64,000 nt of DNA from Methanobacteriota archaeon. GTDB taxonomy: Archaea > Halobacteriota > Methanomicrobia > Methanomicrobiales > Methanomicrobiaceae. Both the position numbers and the translations under genes were made by a program. This document shows positions 1 through 9,899 of the stretch, piece after piece. The number at the start of each line of letters is the position of its first letter. Position 1 is the stretch's first letter. The stretch is from the NCBI GenBank assembly GCA_016841665.1, contig JAENYT010000008.1:1-64000 (forward strand), given 5' to 3'. Under the pieces are notes generated by a model that was given only the letters and a program-made list of their open reading frames with translations, was not told where the DNA came from and searched no databases.

Positions 1-8
1 AGCGCGAC

Positions 9-1082
9 ATGATCCAGTTCGTGGTGGTGGACCGGCTCTTCCGCGACCTCCTGCTGCAGCAGGCCGAGGCGCAGGGGTGGACGGTGAAGGAGCGGGCCCG
101 GGCGATCTACCTCTACCTGCCCCACCTCACCCTCCAGCTGGGGGCCGATTCGGTGACCTTCTACAGCGACGAGCCGGAGGAGCTCGACTGGATCGCTCGT
201 TGGGTCCGCACGCACTTCGCCGATTGCCATCCCGACATCGAGGCCCTGGTCGCCCGCATACGCCGGCCCGAGCACCTGGCCCGGGACGAGCTGACGGTGG
301 TGATCGAGGACGCCGGGCTCATCGATGCCATCGTGGGCACCATCGGCATGCAGATGAAGAAGAACGTGATGTACCTCAAGGCCCCAAACACCACCACCCC
401 GGGGTTCAAGACCTACCTGCACGAGGGCACGCTGCGCTGCGAGTTCGATGCCCGCACCCAGGTCCAGGCGATCTCGGCCCTGGCCATGCGGCAGCGGCTG
501 CTGACCATCCTCCCCGAGGTGCGCAACCACCCCGGGCTGTTCTGGGAGTTCCTCACCGACTACTACAACCCCTACATGCACCCCATCATCATCGACACCG
601 GCATGGACGAGGTCCTCGCCCAGGTGCGGATGATGGGGGAGACCATGGCCCAGGCCTTTCTCGAGGGCGTCCGCGAACTGGCCGCCGGCGAGCGCCGCCC
701 GGCACCGTCCGCAACCGATGCCGCAGTGGAGAAAGTCAACCGCCTGATCGACGCGAGCCCGGCGGAGGATGCGTGGGACGTGGACGCGGTGGCGGACCGG
801 TTCACCGCCACCTTCGGCTGCGACCGCACGGCGGCCATGGTCTTCCTCGCCGCCTGGGGTACCTGGGCCCAGCGCCGCTTCCGGGGCCCGGTGCTGAAGG
901 AGGATGTGGCGGCTTGGCTTGCGCGGTCTGATGATGATGATGTTGGTTCGGGAGAGATAGATCGGGCCCTAGCCACCCTGACAGAGATCGGGCTGCTGGA
1001 GCCGGACGACTATCTCGATGTCAGGTTTTCAAAGGTTGGGGTCAGGCTTGGGAAGAAGTTGCTGGCGAGGTGGGAGGGGTGA
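9..1082 (+). CDS. Hypothetical GC-rich protein with C-terminal helical domain
   Basis: I do not recognise this 357-residue protein and assign no function. The first ~230 residues form a mixed alpha/beta region with no signal peptide or membrane segment. After a low-complexity linker (about 228-240), the last 120 residues are mostly helical and resemble a winged-helix fold. The reading frame is open upstream to the window edge, so the true start could lie before base 1; the ATG at 9 is the first Met seen. Its strong GC bias matches the cdc6 neighbourhood at 21-23 kb and contrasts with the BREX operon that follows, suggesting it lies just outside the defence island. Confidence 0.6.
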   Translation: MIQFVVVDRLFRDLLLQQAEAQGWTVKERARAIYLYLPHLTLQLGADSVTFYSDEPEELDWIARWVRTHFADCHPDIEALVARIRRPEHLARDELTVVIEDAGLIDAIVGTIGMQMKKNVMYLKAPNTTTPGFKTYLHEGTLRCEFDARTQVQAISALAMRQRLLTILPEVRNHPGLFWEFLTDYYNPYMHPIIIDTGMDEVLAQVRMMGETMAQAFLEGVRELAAGERRPAPSATDAAVEKVNRLIDASPAEDAWDVDAVADRFTATFGCDRTAAMVFLAAWGTWAQRRFRGPVLKEDVAAWLARSDDDDVGSGEIDRALATLTEIGLLEPDDYLDVRFSKVGVRLGKKLLARWEG

Positions 1083-1253
1083 GGTGGGGACCTATGGCCG
1101 GGAGCAGGCGAGAAGGTGTGATACCGAACGGCTATTTGGATGAGAATTTTTTGGGTAATATACTGCCTTAACAACGACTTGGACAAACAAAAATCGAAGC
1201 ATTAACATGAACCTCTTTTGAATATAATCTTACTTTGGGGCGGCACGGATAAC

Positions 1254-1262
1254 CTTTAAATG
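1254..1262 (+). promoter_or_regulatory. Probable TATA box of the BREX operon
   Basis: CTTTAAATG lies 59 bases before the brxA ATG, in a 238-base AT-rich gap, and would give a leader of about 35 bases. A second AT-rich element around 1288-1296 (TATTTTATC) is 25-30 bases before the ATG and could instead drive a nearly leaderless transcript. No other promoter-sized gap exists until after brxL, so this region probably drives all seven genes. Confidence 0.45.
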
Positions 1263-1320
1263 CATCCTCTTTAACCTCGAAAATGAGTATTTTATCGGTA
1301 ATGCTTGGTAGGGATAAAGA

Positions 1321-2460
1321 ATGAGCAAACAACCAAAAAAAGGACAGGCCGGCCGAAGAAAAAAAATCCGCGACGATTTTATTGTGGGAGAAAAGTCCGC
1401 ATACGACGATGATGTCGTATTGGAAATTCTTCTCTCATACGCAATCCCCAGTATCGATCTTCAATCCCTTGCAAAGGATCTGATATCACGATACGGGAGT
1501 CTTGCATGGGTCCTCGAGGCCGATTTTGATGAGCTTATCACCATTCCCGGAATCAAGGAATACACTGCCACATTGCTCAAAACCGTGGATTACATCAGGA
1601 AATCATCGCTGCTCTACGCGCAGGATCAGGTATCCCTGATTAAAGATCCCTCCCACCAACAACTGCTGCTCACCTACGGTGAGGACGATTCTGAGCAGGG
1701 CAAAAAACCGATTGTGCCGCGCAAAGGATCTGGTACCGGAATGGTCTCAAAGGCTCTTATGAAGGAAGCGGTTGAATTGCTTCCGAATCTTCCCGATACA
1801 AGCGATATCGATGTGGTGCGGGAGTATATTCGTAACAATCTTCGATTTAACGCAGAAAGTTCTCGGCAACGCTATGCTGCGTACATTCTCACCTATATTT
1901 TCCCCGACAATATTGCCGATCGCGCCCTCCGCCTTTTCGCATCCAAATATCCGGACAGCCAGGCACTCCGGGACGTCTGTTTTTACCGGTTCTGTAAAAC
2001 CTACCCCCTCACCTATGAGTTATGCGACCATCTACTCCTGCGGAATATCGGGAAGGGATCATTAGACAGACTTCATATCAAAGATTTTCTTACGGAGCGT
2101 TTTCCCAATTCAAAGCATGTGAAAGATGGCATCCGTGGTTTCAGGGAAGCATTGACCGGGGCAGGGATCGTGCAAGCGGAAAACAACACCATGCGGTTCA
2201 AATACCGGCATATCCCTCTCGCTTCATTTGCATTTATTCTTCACTCCGAGTATCCAAAACCGGGGATGTATGATATCGGGAATCTCGAGAGGAATCCGGC
2301 GATCCGATCGTTGCTCTGGAATCCAGAGGAGATATTAGTAGCACTGTACGAATTGCGGAATCTTGGCATTATCGCGAAAGTCTCAGAAATCGACACCGTT
2401 CGACAGTTCACAACGAAATACACGCTCGAAGAGGCGGTTGAACACCTGGTGAATGAATGA
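1321..2460 (+). CDS. brxA: BrxA-like protein with N-terminal RadC-type HhH domain
   Basis: First gene of the BREX operon. Residues ~15-95 resemble the helix-hairpin-helix region that precedes the catalytic domain in RadC/UPF0758 proteins (LLSYAIPSIDLQSLAKDLI, then a hairpin around IPGIKEYTA). Residues ~140-379 resemble BrxA (DUF1819): a helical DNA-binding fold with a conserved central helix ending in an ALTGAGIV-type turn. BrxA is normally ~200 residues, so 379 residues suggests an added DNA-binding module. The RadC catalytic JAB motif is absent. The gene overlaps the next by four bases (ATGA), implying coupled translation. The BrxA call rests on fold pattern and context; the HhH call on its visible hairpin. 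Confidence 0.7.
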   Translation: MSKQPKKGQAGRRKKIRDDFIVGEKSAYDDDVVLEILLSYAIPSIDLQSLAKDLISRYGSLAWVLEADFDELITIPGIKEYTATLLKTVDYIRKSSLLYAQDQVSLIKDPSHQQLLLTYGEDDSEQGKKPIVPRKGSGTGMVSKALMKEAVELLPNLPDTSDIDVVREYIRNNLRFNAESSRQRYAAYILTYIFPDNIADRALRLFASKYPDSQALRDVCFYRFCKTYPLTYELCDHLLLRNIGKGSLDRLHIKDFLTERFPNSKHVKDGIRGFREALTGAGIVQAENNTMRFKYRHIPLASFAFILHSEYPKPGMYDIGNLERNPAIRSLLWNPEEILVALYELRNLGIIAKVSEIDTVRQFTTKYTLEEAVEHLVNE

Positions 2461-2975
2461 ATTATACGGATATCATCATTGAGCTGAGGAAAAAACTGGA
2501 AATTCCGGTCGGAAGACACCTGTACGGCGTTATAGGGACGTACAAGAAACTGAACAAATTTTCACAAGAACTCCAACGCGCCTCTCTTTCAGACGGGAAT
2601 ACATTCCCCGCTCCACTTTCGGTGAATGAAGGGATTATCAATGTTTTTTCTGATGAAGAATTCAAGGAGATTGTCAAGAACGAGGCCCGCCGCCCCGAGC
2701 CGACGAGGATGAGCGTCCGGCACGCATTTGAAGCATTATTGCGTAAGAACTTTGCCAGGTCGGATCTTCTGATTCTCAAGGATCTGGAACTGCTCTTTGC
2801 ATACGATATCGATTTGAGCCCGCTACGCACGATGGCGACCGATGACCACCGCATCGTGCTCCTGCTCCCCGGGAAGCGGTCGGGTGAGCGCCTGGTGATG
2901 TACCCCGGTGTGGACGGCGAGTACAAGATCCCCAGGGCACTGATTGCCGACGACCACCTCTGGGAGGTGAAATAG
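2457..2975 (+). CDS. BrxF-like BREX protein with degenerate P-loop
   Basis: A 172-residue protein whose C-terminal half follows the BrxF pattern of type 3 BREX: a strand plus acidic pair (LLILKDLELLFAYDIDLSPL), then a strand ending in PG and a tyrosine-proline turn (VLLLPGKRSGERLVMYP). Where BrxF carries a Walker A loop, this protein has GVIGTYKK at about residues 23-30, which lacks the usual GKS/T, so ATP binding is doubtful. It is not a good match to BrxB, which normally follows brxA in type 1. It overlaps brxA by four bases and ends three bases before the methylase, so co-expression is near certain. The family call is moderate. Confidence 0.55.
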   Translation: MNYTDIIIELRKKLEIPVGRHLYGVIGTYKKLNKFSQELQRASLSDGNTFPAPLSVNEGIINVFSDEEFKEIVKNEARRPEPTRMSVRHAFEALLRKNFARSDLLILKDLELLFAYDIDLSPLRTMATDDHRIVLLLPGKRSGERLVMYPGVDGEYKIPRALIADDHLWEVK

Positions 2976-2978
2976 TCC

Positions 2979-5522
2979 ATGGCTGAGCGCTGGGTGGATG
3001 ATCGAGAGAAGGGCGTGAAAAACCAGGCGAAACGAGAGATCCCGCACATGCCAGAAGGCTACTACTCGGGCGACAGGCCGAACCCGAATCTGCGGGCATT
3101 TGTCGAGGAGCACATCCGTGAGAAGCCCTACGATCCGGAGACGGATGACTACGATGTCCCGGCCTTCAACGAACCGATCACCACTACGAAGGCCACGGCC
3201 ATCTACAATATGCACACCTACTGGTCGAAGAAACCGCATGATGCCATCCGCCAGTACATCCGCCACTATACCGAGGAAGGGGATCTGGTGCTCGATCCCT
3301 TCTGCGGCTCGGGGGGCACGGCTCTCGCTGCGCTCATGGAGGGGCGGAAAGCCATCGCCATCGATCGGAGCCCTGCAGCGACCTTCATCACCAAAAACTA
3401 CTGCACACCGGTGGACGTGGATGAGCTGCAGGCAGCCTTCGAGGAGCTGAAGGCGAAGGTCAAACCGGAGATCGACTGGCTCTACGAGACGAGATGCGAT
3501 CGCTGTGGTGGGAAAGCGACCACGGCATACACCGTCTACTCACAGGTCTTCCAGTGCCCGAGGTGTATGGAGAAGGTGCCGTTGTTTGACTGTGTGGAAA
3601 CGGAAGGAAGAACAAAGGCAGGAAAGCCGAAGAAGATCCGTGTCTGTCCGCACTGCTATAAAAATGGGCACTTGGAAGAAATCCGGTCACAGAGTAAAAA
3701 ATTTGGCGCAGTGCCAGTGCTGGTGAGTTATCTATGCGAAAATGGGTGTAAACCAAAACGGGCTGAACGTCAACATGATGATCCCGATCCGAAGAAACGG
3801 GAATATTTCGAGATGTACGATATTGGTAAAATTCGGGAGATTGAGAGACGTAAGATGCATTATTGGCATCCGAAAGGCTATGATATGACTGGTTTCAGTC
3901 GCTATAAACGGGATGCATTAAGACTTTATAATGTCGAAGAAGTCTCAGATTTATTTACAAAACGAAATTTATGGGCTATTTCAGCAATCGTTGATATTTC
4001 AAAAATATTTCCAAAATATTCGGATTTAATATTATTCTCAACGAGTGCGATCTTATTTAGCTCAAGTCGGATGTATTTGTGGACAAAAGATGGCCAACAT
4101 GGCTTTATTTCTGGAACATATTACCTTCCTCAAGTTAGTAGAGAAATTAATGTAATAAACCAATTCTTGGATAAATTTAGATCATTAAAGCATCTTTCAA
4201 ATTTAGAATTAAAATCAACTGAATTATTATTATCTACTGATTCTGCGACTGATTTGCCAAATATTTTTTCAAATTCGATTGATTATATCTTTACAGATCC
4301 CCCTTATGCTGGCAAAGTTCAATATGGTGAATTAAACTTTGCTTGGGAAGCTTGGTTACAACTTGATACAACATGGCATGATGAAGAAATTACAATAAAT
4401 GATATTCGCGAAAAAACAGAAGATGATTGGGCTACAATGATGAAACTCTCATTATCTGAGTGTTTCAGAATCTTAAAACCAGGAAGATGGATCTCTCTAT
4501 GTTATCACGATACATCAGAGGGGACTTGGCAATTTATTCAAGATATAATGACAGAAATCGGCTTCATTCCTGATTCGATCGATAATGCAATTTTTATTGA
4601 CTCTGTAAAAAAGACCTATAATCAATATATTGCCGATAAAGTAAACAAACGTGACCTGGTCATCAATTTCCGTAAACCCCTTCCTGGTGAGGTAAACGGC
4701 ACCACTATCACCGGAGACGAAGATACAGCAACCTTCAACGAAAAGGTACGCTCCATCGTCCGTGATTTCCTCTCAATTTCTCCTGGAGCGACGAAGGATC
4801 GCATCTATGATGATCTCGTTTCCCGCATGGTGCGGTCGGGCCGAATGGAAGCCCATGACTTCGATGCTCTACTTGCTGAAATTGCAGATCCTGCAGCCAG
4901 CGACAGCATTGAGGGGAATGGCATGGCCCAGCGATGGTATTTGAAAGAAGCAGAACTCGAAGTGGTCGATCTTGCCGAGTCGGCAAAAGAAGATGCGGCA
5001 TCAGAAAGTGTAAACTCATTCATTTCCGCTTATTTGTCGAATCATCCGGGATCAGAGGGCGTCCATTACAGTGACATCTTCGAGCACTACATCTATGCGG
5101 TGAAGGACAAACCCCGCCGTCCCCTTGTCGAGTGGCTTCCTGATTATTTCTACAAGACTGATGCCGGCACGTACCGTCTCCCTGCCACAGAAGAAGAAGA
5201 GCAGGTGAAAAAAGAGGGGCGCTTGAAGGGGATGAACCGGCGTATCAAGCGCTATCTCGCCTATATCGAGAGGGGGGTCCCCATCCCTGAAAACGACCGC
5301 CCGGATTCCGCAACCCTTACCGACTGGCTCCGTCACTGTCGCCGCTCGGGACAGTATAGAATGGGCAAATTGCTCTACGAGCGGGGAGGGATCGTATTCG
5401 ATCACTTACCCGATGAACAGCAGATCGAAATAGAAGAAGATTATGTCGCCTGCGTGCGAATGCTCGATCAGGGAGCATCCGCGGCTAAAACGCGGCAACA
5501 AACGCAATCGACACTGATCTGA
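2979..5522 (+). CDS. pglX: BREX Zn-ribbon DNA adenine methylase, copy 1 (PglX-type)
   Basis: Predicted SAM-dependent N6-adenine methylase that marks host DNA for BREX self/non-self discrimination. The SAM-binding motif is DPFCGSGG at residues 106-113 and the catalytic motif is DPPY at 440-443. Between them lie a zinc-ribbon-like region (CDRC and CPRC pairs near 172-197, then CPHC and CENGC) and an AT-rich variable region from about residue 290 to 430, the likely target-recognition part. The layout resembles Zn-ribbon adenine methylases (COG1743/DUF1156-like) rather than the large type 1 PglX. The C-terminal ~290 residues are helical and conserved with the second copy. ATG at 2979 follows the upstream stop by three bases. 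The paralogue lies 9.87 kb downstream. Confidence 0.85.
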   Translation: MAERWVDDREKGVKNQAKREIPHMPEGYYSGDRPNPNLRAFVEEHIREKPYDPETDDYDVPAFNEPITTTKATAIYNMHTYWSKKPHDAIRQYIRHYTEEGDLVLDPFCGSGGTALAALMEGRKAIAIDRSPAATFITKNYCTPVDVDELQAAFEELKAKVKPEIDWLYETRCDRCGGKATTAYTVYSQVFQCPRCMEKVPLFDCVETEGRTKAGKPKKIRVCPHCYKNGHLEEIRSQSKKFGAVPVLVSYLCENGCKPKRAERQHDDPDPKKREYFEMYDIGKIREIERRKMHYWHPKGYDMTGFSRYKRDALRLYNVEEVSDLFTKRNLWAISAIVDISKIFPKYSDLILFSTSAILFSSSRMYLWTKDGQHGFISGTYYLPQVSREINVINQFLDKFRSLKHLSNLELKSTELLLSTDSATDLPNIFSNSIDYIFTDPPYAGKVQYGELNFAWEAWLQLDTTWHDEEITINDIREKTEDDWATMMKLSLSECFRILKPGRWISLCYHDTSEGTWQFIQDIMTEIGFIPDSIDNAIFIDSVKKTYNQYIADKVNKRDLVINFRKPLPGEVNGTTITGDEDTATFNEKVRSIVRDFLSISPGATKDRIYDDLVSRMVRSGRMEAHDFDALLAEIADPAASDSIEGNGMAQRWYLKEAELEVVDLAESAKEDAASESVNSFISAYLSNHPGSEGVHYSDIFEHYIYAVKDKPRRPLVEWLPDYFYKTDAGTYRLPATEEEEQVKKEGRLKGMNRRIKRYLAYIERGVPIPENDRPDSATLTDWLRHCRRSGQYRMGKLLYERGGIVFDHLPDEQQIEIEEDYVACVRMLDQGASAAKTRQQTQSTLI
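3120..3307 (+). repeat. 188-bp identical block shared by the two methylase genes, copy 1
   Basis: Bases 3120-3307 match 12990-13177 with no mismatch, including synonymous positions. They encode the segment just before and through the DPFCG motif. Flanking sequence on both sides shows regular third-position differences. Such sharp identity between otherwise diverged paralogues indicates recent gene conversion or recombination. Confidence 0.9.
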
Positions 5523-5558
5523 CGAAATTCACCATACATAGAGAGAAGATGATACACC

Positions 5559-8500
5559 ATGGCGCCAACCGATCTCACCACAATACGCGAACCGCTGGGA
5601 AACATTTGCAGCGTTCCCGATAAGATCATCTCTGTATACGCACTCGAGCAGCATATCTGGGCTGATGGAAACAGTCTGGAGGCAATCACATCCCGGATAC
5701 CGGAACTGCGCACCATCGATGAGTTTAAAATTGATCCTGTCCGCCATTTTCTCAACGATATCTTTCGCAACATGGCCGCACCCTACAATCCTGAACGCAA
5801 AGATAGCCCTATTGGGCAGGGGTACTGGGTGCAGGCCGAATTCGGCTCGGGTAAGTCCCACCTCCTCTGTTTCCTTGCCGCGCTTGCCCTCGGCAGTGAA
5901 GAAGCATGGGAATTAGTCCGGGAAAAGGAACAGAAAGAGGGGCGGGGGAAACGAGAATCGCTCGCCCAATTCTGGGATGACGGCATCAAAGCAAAAAGCA
6001 AGGATGGAAAGGGGATTTTCGTCGTGGCAAAAACCCTCGTTGGGAGCGGTGGAGGAACGATCGGCTACGATGAAACCGGGCGCAAGCTCTCCGAGTATAT
6101 CCTGGATGCAGTTAAAGACCAGCTGCAGAAAGAGACCGGGAAAAACATCTCTCTCTACCCCGTCGAACTGCTCGCGGATCGGTTCCTCGAGCGGGATCTC
6201 GAGCGTTACTATAACGACCTGCAGAAATTCCTCAGAGACCCCGCATACTTCAATTCGGAAGACGAGATGTGGGATATCAACGAACTCATCAATGAGATTC
6301 AGGACAACAAATCTCCTCTCTTCAAGAAGAATGCCGGAAATGTGCTCTGGCGCTTCTATGATGAATACCTTGATATGCGGCCGAACATCGAGGCGGAAAC
6401 CGAGGACGTGCTCCGCCACATGGTGAAGGCCATCCTCGATGAAGGCTACACCGGGGTCCTGCTGTTAATCGACGAGGTCTCACTTTTCATGAAGGACCGT
6501 GACGACAAACGCAGAGCGCAGGATGAAAAAACGCTCGTTGTTCTCTCCAATCGCCTTGCAAAGGTGGAAAATCTCCCTATATGGACCGTATGTGCAGCCC
6601 AGCAGGCGATCGAATCGCGGGTTGCCGGTGTGAAAAATATCATCGCGGATGACCGGCTTAAACTCGTCCCGCTTCTTCAAGAGGAAAGCGATTACTACTC
6701 GATTGTTCTCTCACGCGTGCGTGATATCGAAAAACCAGATGCGATTCATGGATACTACAATTACTACCGACGTGGATTTACCTGGCCGCGGGAGATCGGA
6801 GAAAGCGAATTTGCCCAGTTCTTTCCCTTCCATAAACCTGCCATTGAAGTGCTCAGGGATATCACCCACGAGCTGACCACCGCAAGGTCAGCAATTCACT
6901 TCATGCATCAGACCTTGAAGCACGCAATCAAATCCGAACGGAAGGAATTAATCCGCCTCCACGACTTCTTCAATGAAGCGATGGATTATTCTGAAGATCC
7001 GAGCGGCACGAATGCGGGGCTTGCAGCAATAAAATCCAAACGGGATCGGGAATACAAATCCTATCAAAGCGCAAAACAGCACATCGACGGGGCGCCAAAG
7101 GGATTCCTCAAGGTTTACCACGACAGGGCCGTCAATATCTTGCAAACGCTCTTCCTCTACCATATCGCAAAGAGGAAATCAGCGGGCCTTTCCGGGGAAG
7201 ATCTGGCCAATAGTATCCTCAATGAAAAAACAACGGATGCACTTGTCCAGGAAAATATCGAGCACTACGACATTCTCGCCGATGCGCTCAGAAAAGAAAT
7301 TCCGCAGATCCGGGAGAAAAAGGATGAAGATGCAAAATCACTCTTCCGGTTTGATCCCGAGCAGGAAGGCATCCAGGTTAGGGAACTGTTTGAACAGGTT
7401 CGCAGCGAGGCTGAGGCAAACGAGGTCATGCAAAAGGATGCATGGGAGCACCTTCTCGCGCTCGATGCGTGGGACGTTCGAACCCGAAAAATGACCTATG
7501 GTCTTGACCATGACATCAGGTCGATATTCCATGACATAGTTCCGAACCATATTGCCTGGCGGGATGCGGGGAAGAAACGTGGGGATCAGGAGCTCGAAGT
7601 TCTCTGGCGAAACAAAAAGACGTATGGCATCGTGGGGATGCGGGATCTGCACCGCATTGTGGCAGAGAACAAACCACTGCCCTTGATTGAGAGCGATGAA
7701 AATGGGCATGATTTTGCTGTTTTTGTCAGTTCGAAGCCTGTCGATGCAGATCTCGTCATGAAGTATCTCATCCAGCACAAGGATCCTCGTCTCATATTCT
7801 GGGTGCCCGGAGAATTGACTCAGGAAGAACGGGATCGCCTCATTACGTTCGCTGCATATCGCCGGCTTGTGGAATTGTGGCAGGGGAAGGAATCGGATGA
7901 TGCCCTTGCGGTCATTGATTGGGTCAACGATCAGCTGCAGACGGAGATGGGGACCATCGCGAGGATTGTAACAGATCGCTATGCCCGGGGAAGGATGAGC
8001 TCACTCGATAATGCTGATATGCCATTCCACTTGGCAGGCGGCCTCGTCAATATCCTCACCCCTATTGTCGATCGTGTGCTCAACGCAACCTACGATTCGC
8101 ATACCCTCGGTTTCGAAGGGACGTCCGTATTCGCAAAAGAGGACGTGACGAAGATTATCAACGGAATTGTCAAACGAGGATCGATTCCAAAAGGAACGAA
8201 ACTCGGAAAGAACGAGAACGCGGTGCAGAACTTCGGGCCGGGATTAAAAGTCACCACAAGGGACGCAAAAACGCTTGATATTCATGAGAATCCCTTTATC
8301 AAGGATATCCAGCAGTTCATCGAGGATAAGCTCATCGACGGAACCCAGACGATGCCATTGACCGTGATCTACAAGAATTTTACGGGGATTCATGGGCCAA
8401 ATGGGAGAAATTATGGTCTTTCTCCCGGCATACTTCAGATCTACCTGCTCTGCCTTGCAAGGGAAGGAAAGATCAGGATCAATCTCGGAAGCAGGGCTCA

Positions 8501-9893
8501 GGTTCCCCAGCAATATATCGACTATTCGACAATATCCTCCATCGAGTTCACCAAAAACGTCCTCGACAACATGATTGAACTGCAAAAGATGGCGAAACCG
8601 GAAAATTGGGATATTCTGCGTCCTTATGCATCCAAACTCCTTGAAGAAGAGATACCCGCCACAGACGATGATATGAGTATTACAGGGTATCGAGACAGAC
8701 TACAGGCATTGTTCGTCAATGAAAAAGAAAAAACATCCCGGGTGAAAGAACGTGCCAATGATCTTTTCACCATCCTCGAGACTCCGAATCCCTATAGCCG
8801 GGATCTCGATCAGATCGTGGCACTCTTCGAGCACGATATTTCAGGCAATGATATCGATCTGGCCCTCTACGCATTGAAAGATGCACTGGGCTACCTCGCG
8901 TTCGATGATGACCGCTCTGATCCGGGTGAAGTCGATGATCTGGCCATCAAGCTTGGGAAATACCACGAGATTGAAAAGTTCCTAGAATATTCCACCGATC
9001 TTATCGCAATCCACCGCTATTGCACCTATGCGTTCACCGATCGTCCTGAACTGGACGACATTCGTGCGAAACGAGATGCGATCGTTCAGGCGATGCGTGA
9101 TATAACTCCGTTCATCTCAAATGATTTGCAACTGAGAACCGAATTGATTGGCATCGGGGATACTGCAATTAGAGGAACATTCCGGGAATTGGTACAGGAT
9201 TATACGCACCGCTATATGGCGCTCCATAAGACTGTTTTCGGACAGCTGGAGGGATATAAGGGACGGCTCAGTGCGCTCGTACAGAGTAATGATATGAAGA
9301 TTCTCTCGACAATCGAGGAGATCAACGCCCTCAAGCAGAAGCGTTCCACCGAGATCCGTGATCTTGTTAAAAACAGCCATGACCAGATCTTCTCCTGTCC
9401 CGACAGTTCGCATGCTTCGATTGAACGGGAACTAAGAGCCAAACCCGAGCATATATGTGGGCTTTCCTTTGCCAATTACGAAAATTACCTCCAGAATGCC
9501 GATCGATGCGTGGAAGAGGTAGAAAGGACATTCCAGCTGGCGTTCAGATCCGCGCTTGAATTCTTCATTAATCCCTCCATACGTAAACGGCTCGAACAGG
9601 GGGCGGGCGATCCGATCATCGATGGTCTACTCTCCTGTGAATCCATCGAGGATGTCAAGCGGTATCTGCAGGACATGGAATGTGACGGGTCGAACTTTAT
9701 AGACACGGTTAATCGCTATCTGAAGCAGCTGGTGATTAAACCGGTGAGCATCAGCTCGTTTACGCCGAGCATCCAGACCATAGAACGCGAGCATATTGCC
9801 GACATTGTCAATGAATTCAGGGAATTCCTCCTGCGGGAACTGGAATCGATCGAGCACGATGACGATTCCCTGCCGATGATTCAGCTGGAGTGA
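5559..9893 (+). CDS. brxC: BrxC, BREX P-loop ATPase
   Basis: A 1444-residue ATPase and the largest BREX component. Walker A is GSGKS at residues 96-100, preceded by YWVQAEF as in BrxC/PglY proteins; a Walker B-like stretch LLLIDEVSLF follows near residue 305. The rest is largely helical with repeated charged segments, as expected for a DNA-bound scaffold ATPase. The size falls within the family range (about 1100-1500). The ATG at 5559 comes 36 bases after the methylase stop, the longest gap in the operon, and pglZ begins 6 bases after its stop. No truncation is seen. Biochemistry in other BREX systems places BrxC in a complex with PglZ and the methylase; that role is inferred here. Confidence 0.9.
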   Translation: MAPTDLTTIREPLGNICSVPDKIISVYALEQHIWADGNSLEAITSRIPELRTIDEFKIDPVRHFLNDIFRNMAAPYNPERKDSPIGQGYWVQAEFGSGKSHLLCFLAALALGSEEAWELVREKEQKEGRGKRESLAQFWDDGIKAKSKDGKGIFVVAKTLVGSGGGTIGYDETGRKLSEYILDAVKDQLQKETGKNISLYPVELLADRFLERDLERYYNDLQKFLRDPAYFNSEDEMWDINELINEIQDNKSPLFKKNAGNVLWRFYDEYLDMRPNIEAETEDVLRHMVKAILDEGYTGVLLLIDEVSLFMKDRDDKRRAQDEKTLVVLSNRLAKVENLPIWTVCAAQQAIESRVAGVKNIIADDRLKLVPLLQEESDYYSIVLSRVRDIEKPDAIHGYYNYYRRGFTWPREIGESEFAQFFPFHKPAIEVLRDITHELTTARSAIHFMHQTLKHAIKSERKELIRLHDFFNEAMDYSEDPSGTNAGLAAIKSKRDREYKSYQSAKQHIDGAPKGFLKVYHDRAVNILQTLFLYHIAKRKSAGLSGEDLANSILNEKTTDALVQENIEHYDILADALRKEIPQIREKKDEDAKSLFRFDPEQEGIQVRELFEQVRSEAEANEVMQKDAWEHLLALDAWDVRTRKMTYGLDHDIRSIFHDIVPNHIAWRDAGKKRGDQELEVLWRNKKTYGIVGMRDLHRIVAENKPLPLIESDENGHDFAVFVSSKPVDADLVMKYLIQHKDPRLIFWVPGELTQEERDRLITFAAYRRLVELWQGKESDDALAVIDWVNDQLQTEMGTIARIVTDRYARGRMSSLDNADMPFHLAGGLVNILTPIVDRVLNATYDSHTLGFEGTSVFAKEDVTKIINGIVKRGSIPKGTKLGKNENAVQNFGPGLKVTTRDAKTLDIHENPFIKDIQQFIEDKLIDGTQTMPLTVIYKNFTGIHGPNGRNYGLSPGILQIYLLCLAREGKIRINLGSRAQVPQQYIDYSTISSIEFTKNVLDNMIELQKMAKPENWDILRPYASKLLEEEIPATDDDMSITGYRDRLQALFVNEKEKTSRVKERANDLFTILETPNPYSRDLDQIVALFEHDISGNDIDLALYALKDALGYLAFDDDRSDPGEVDDLAIKLGKYHEIEKFLEYSTDLIAIHRYCTYAFTDRPELDDIRAKRDAIVQAMRDITPFISNDLQLRTELIGIGDTAIRGTFRELVQDYTHRYMALHKTVFGQLEGYKGRLSALVQSNDMKILSTIEEINALKQKRSTEIRDLVKNSHDQIFSCPDSSHASIERELRAKPEHICGLSFANYENYLQNADRCVEEVERTFQLAFRSALEFFINPSIRKRLEQGAGDPIIDGLLSCESIEDVKRYLQDMECDGSNFIDTVNRYLKQLVIKPVSISSFTPSIQTIEREHIADIVNEFREFLLRELESIEHDDDSLPMIQLE

Positions 9894-9899
9894 GGAACA

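Noticed and set aside
3100-3756. Overlapping frames in the methylase genes
   Set aside because: They are shadows of the coding frame caused by GC-rich third positions and carry no domain.
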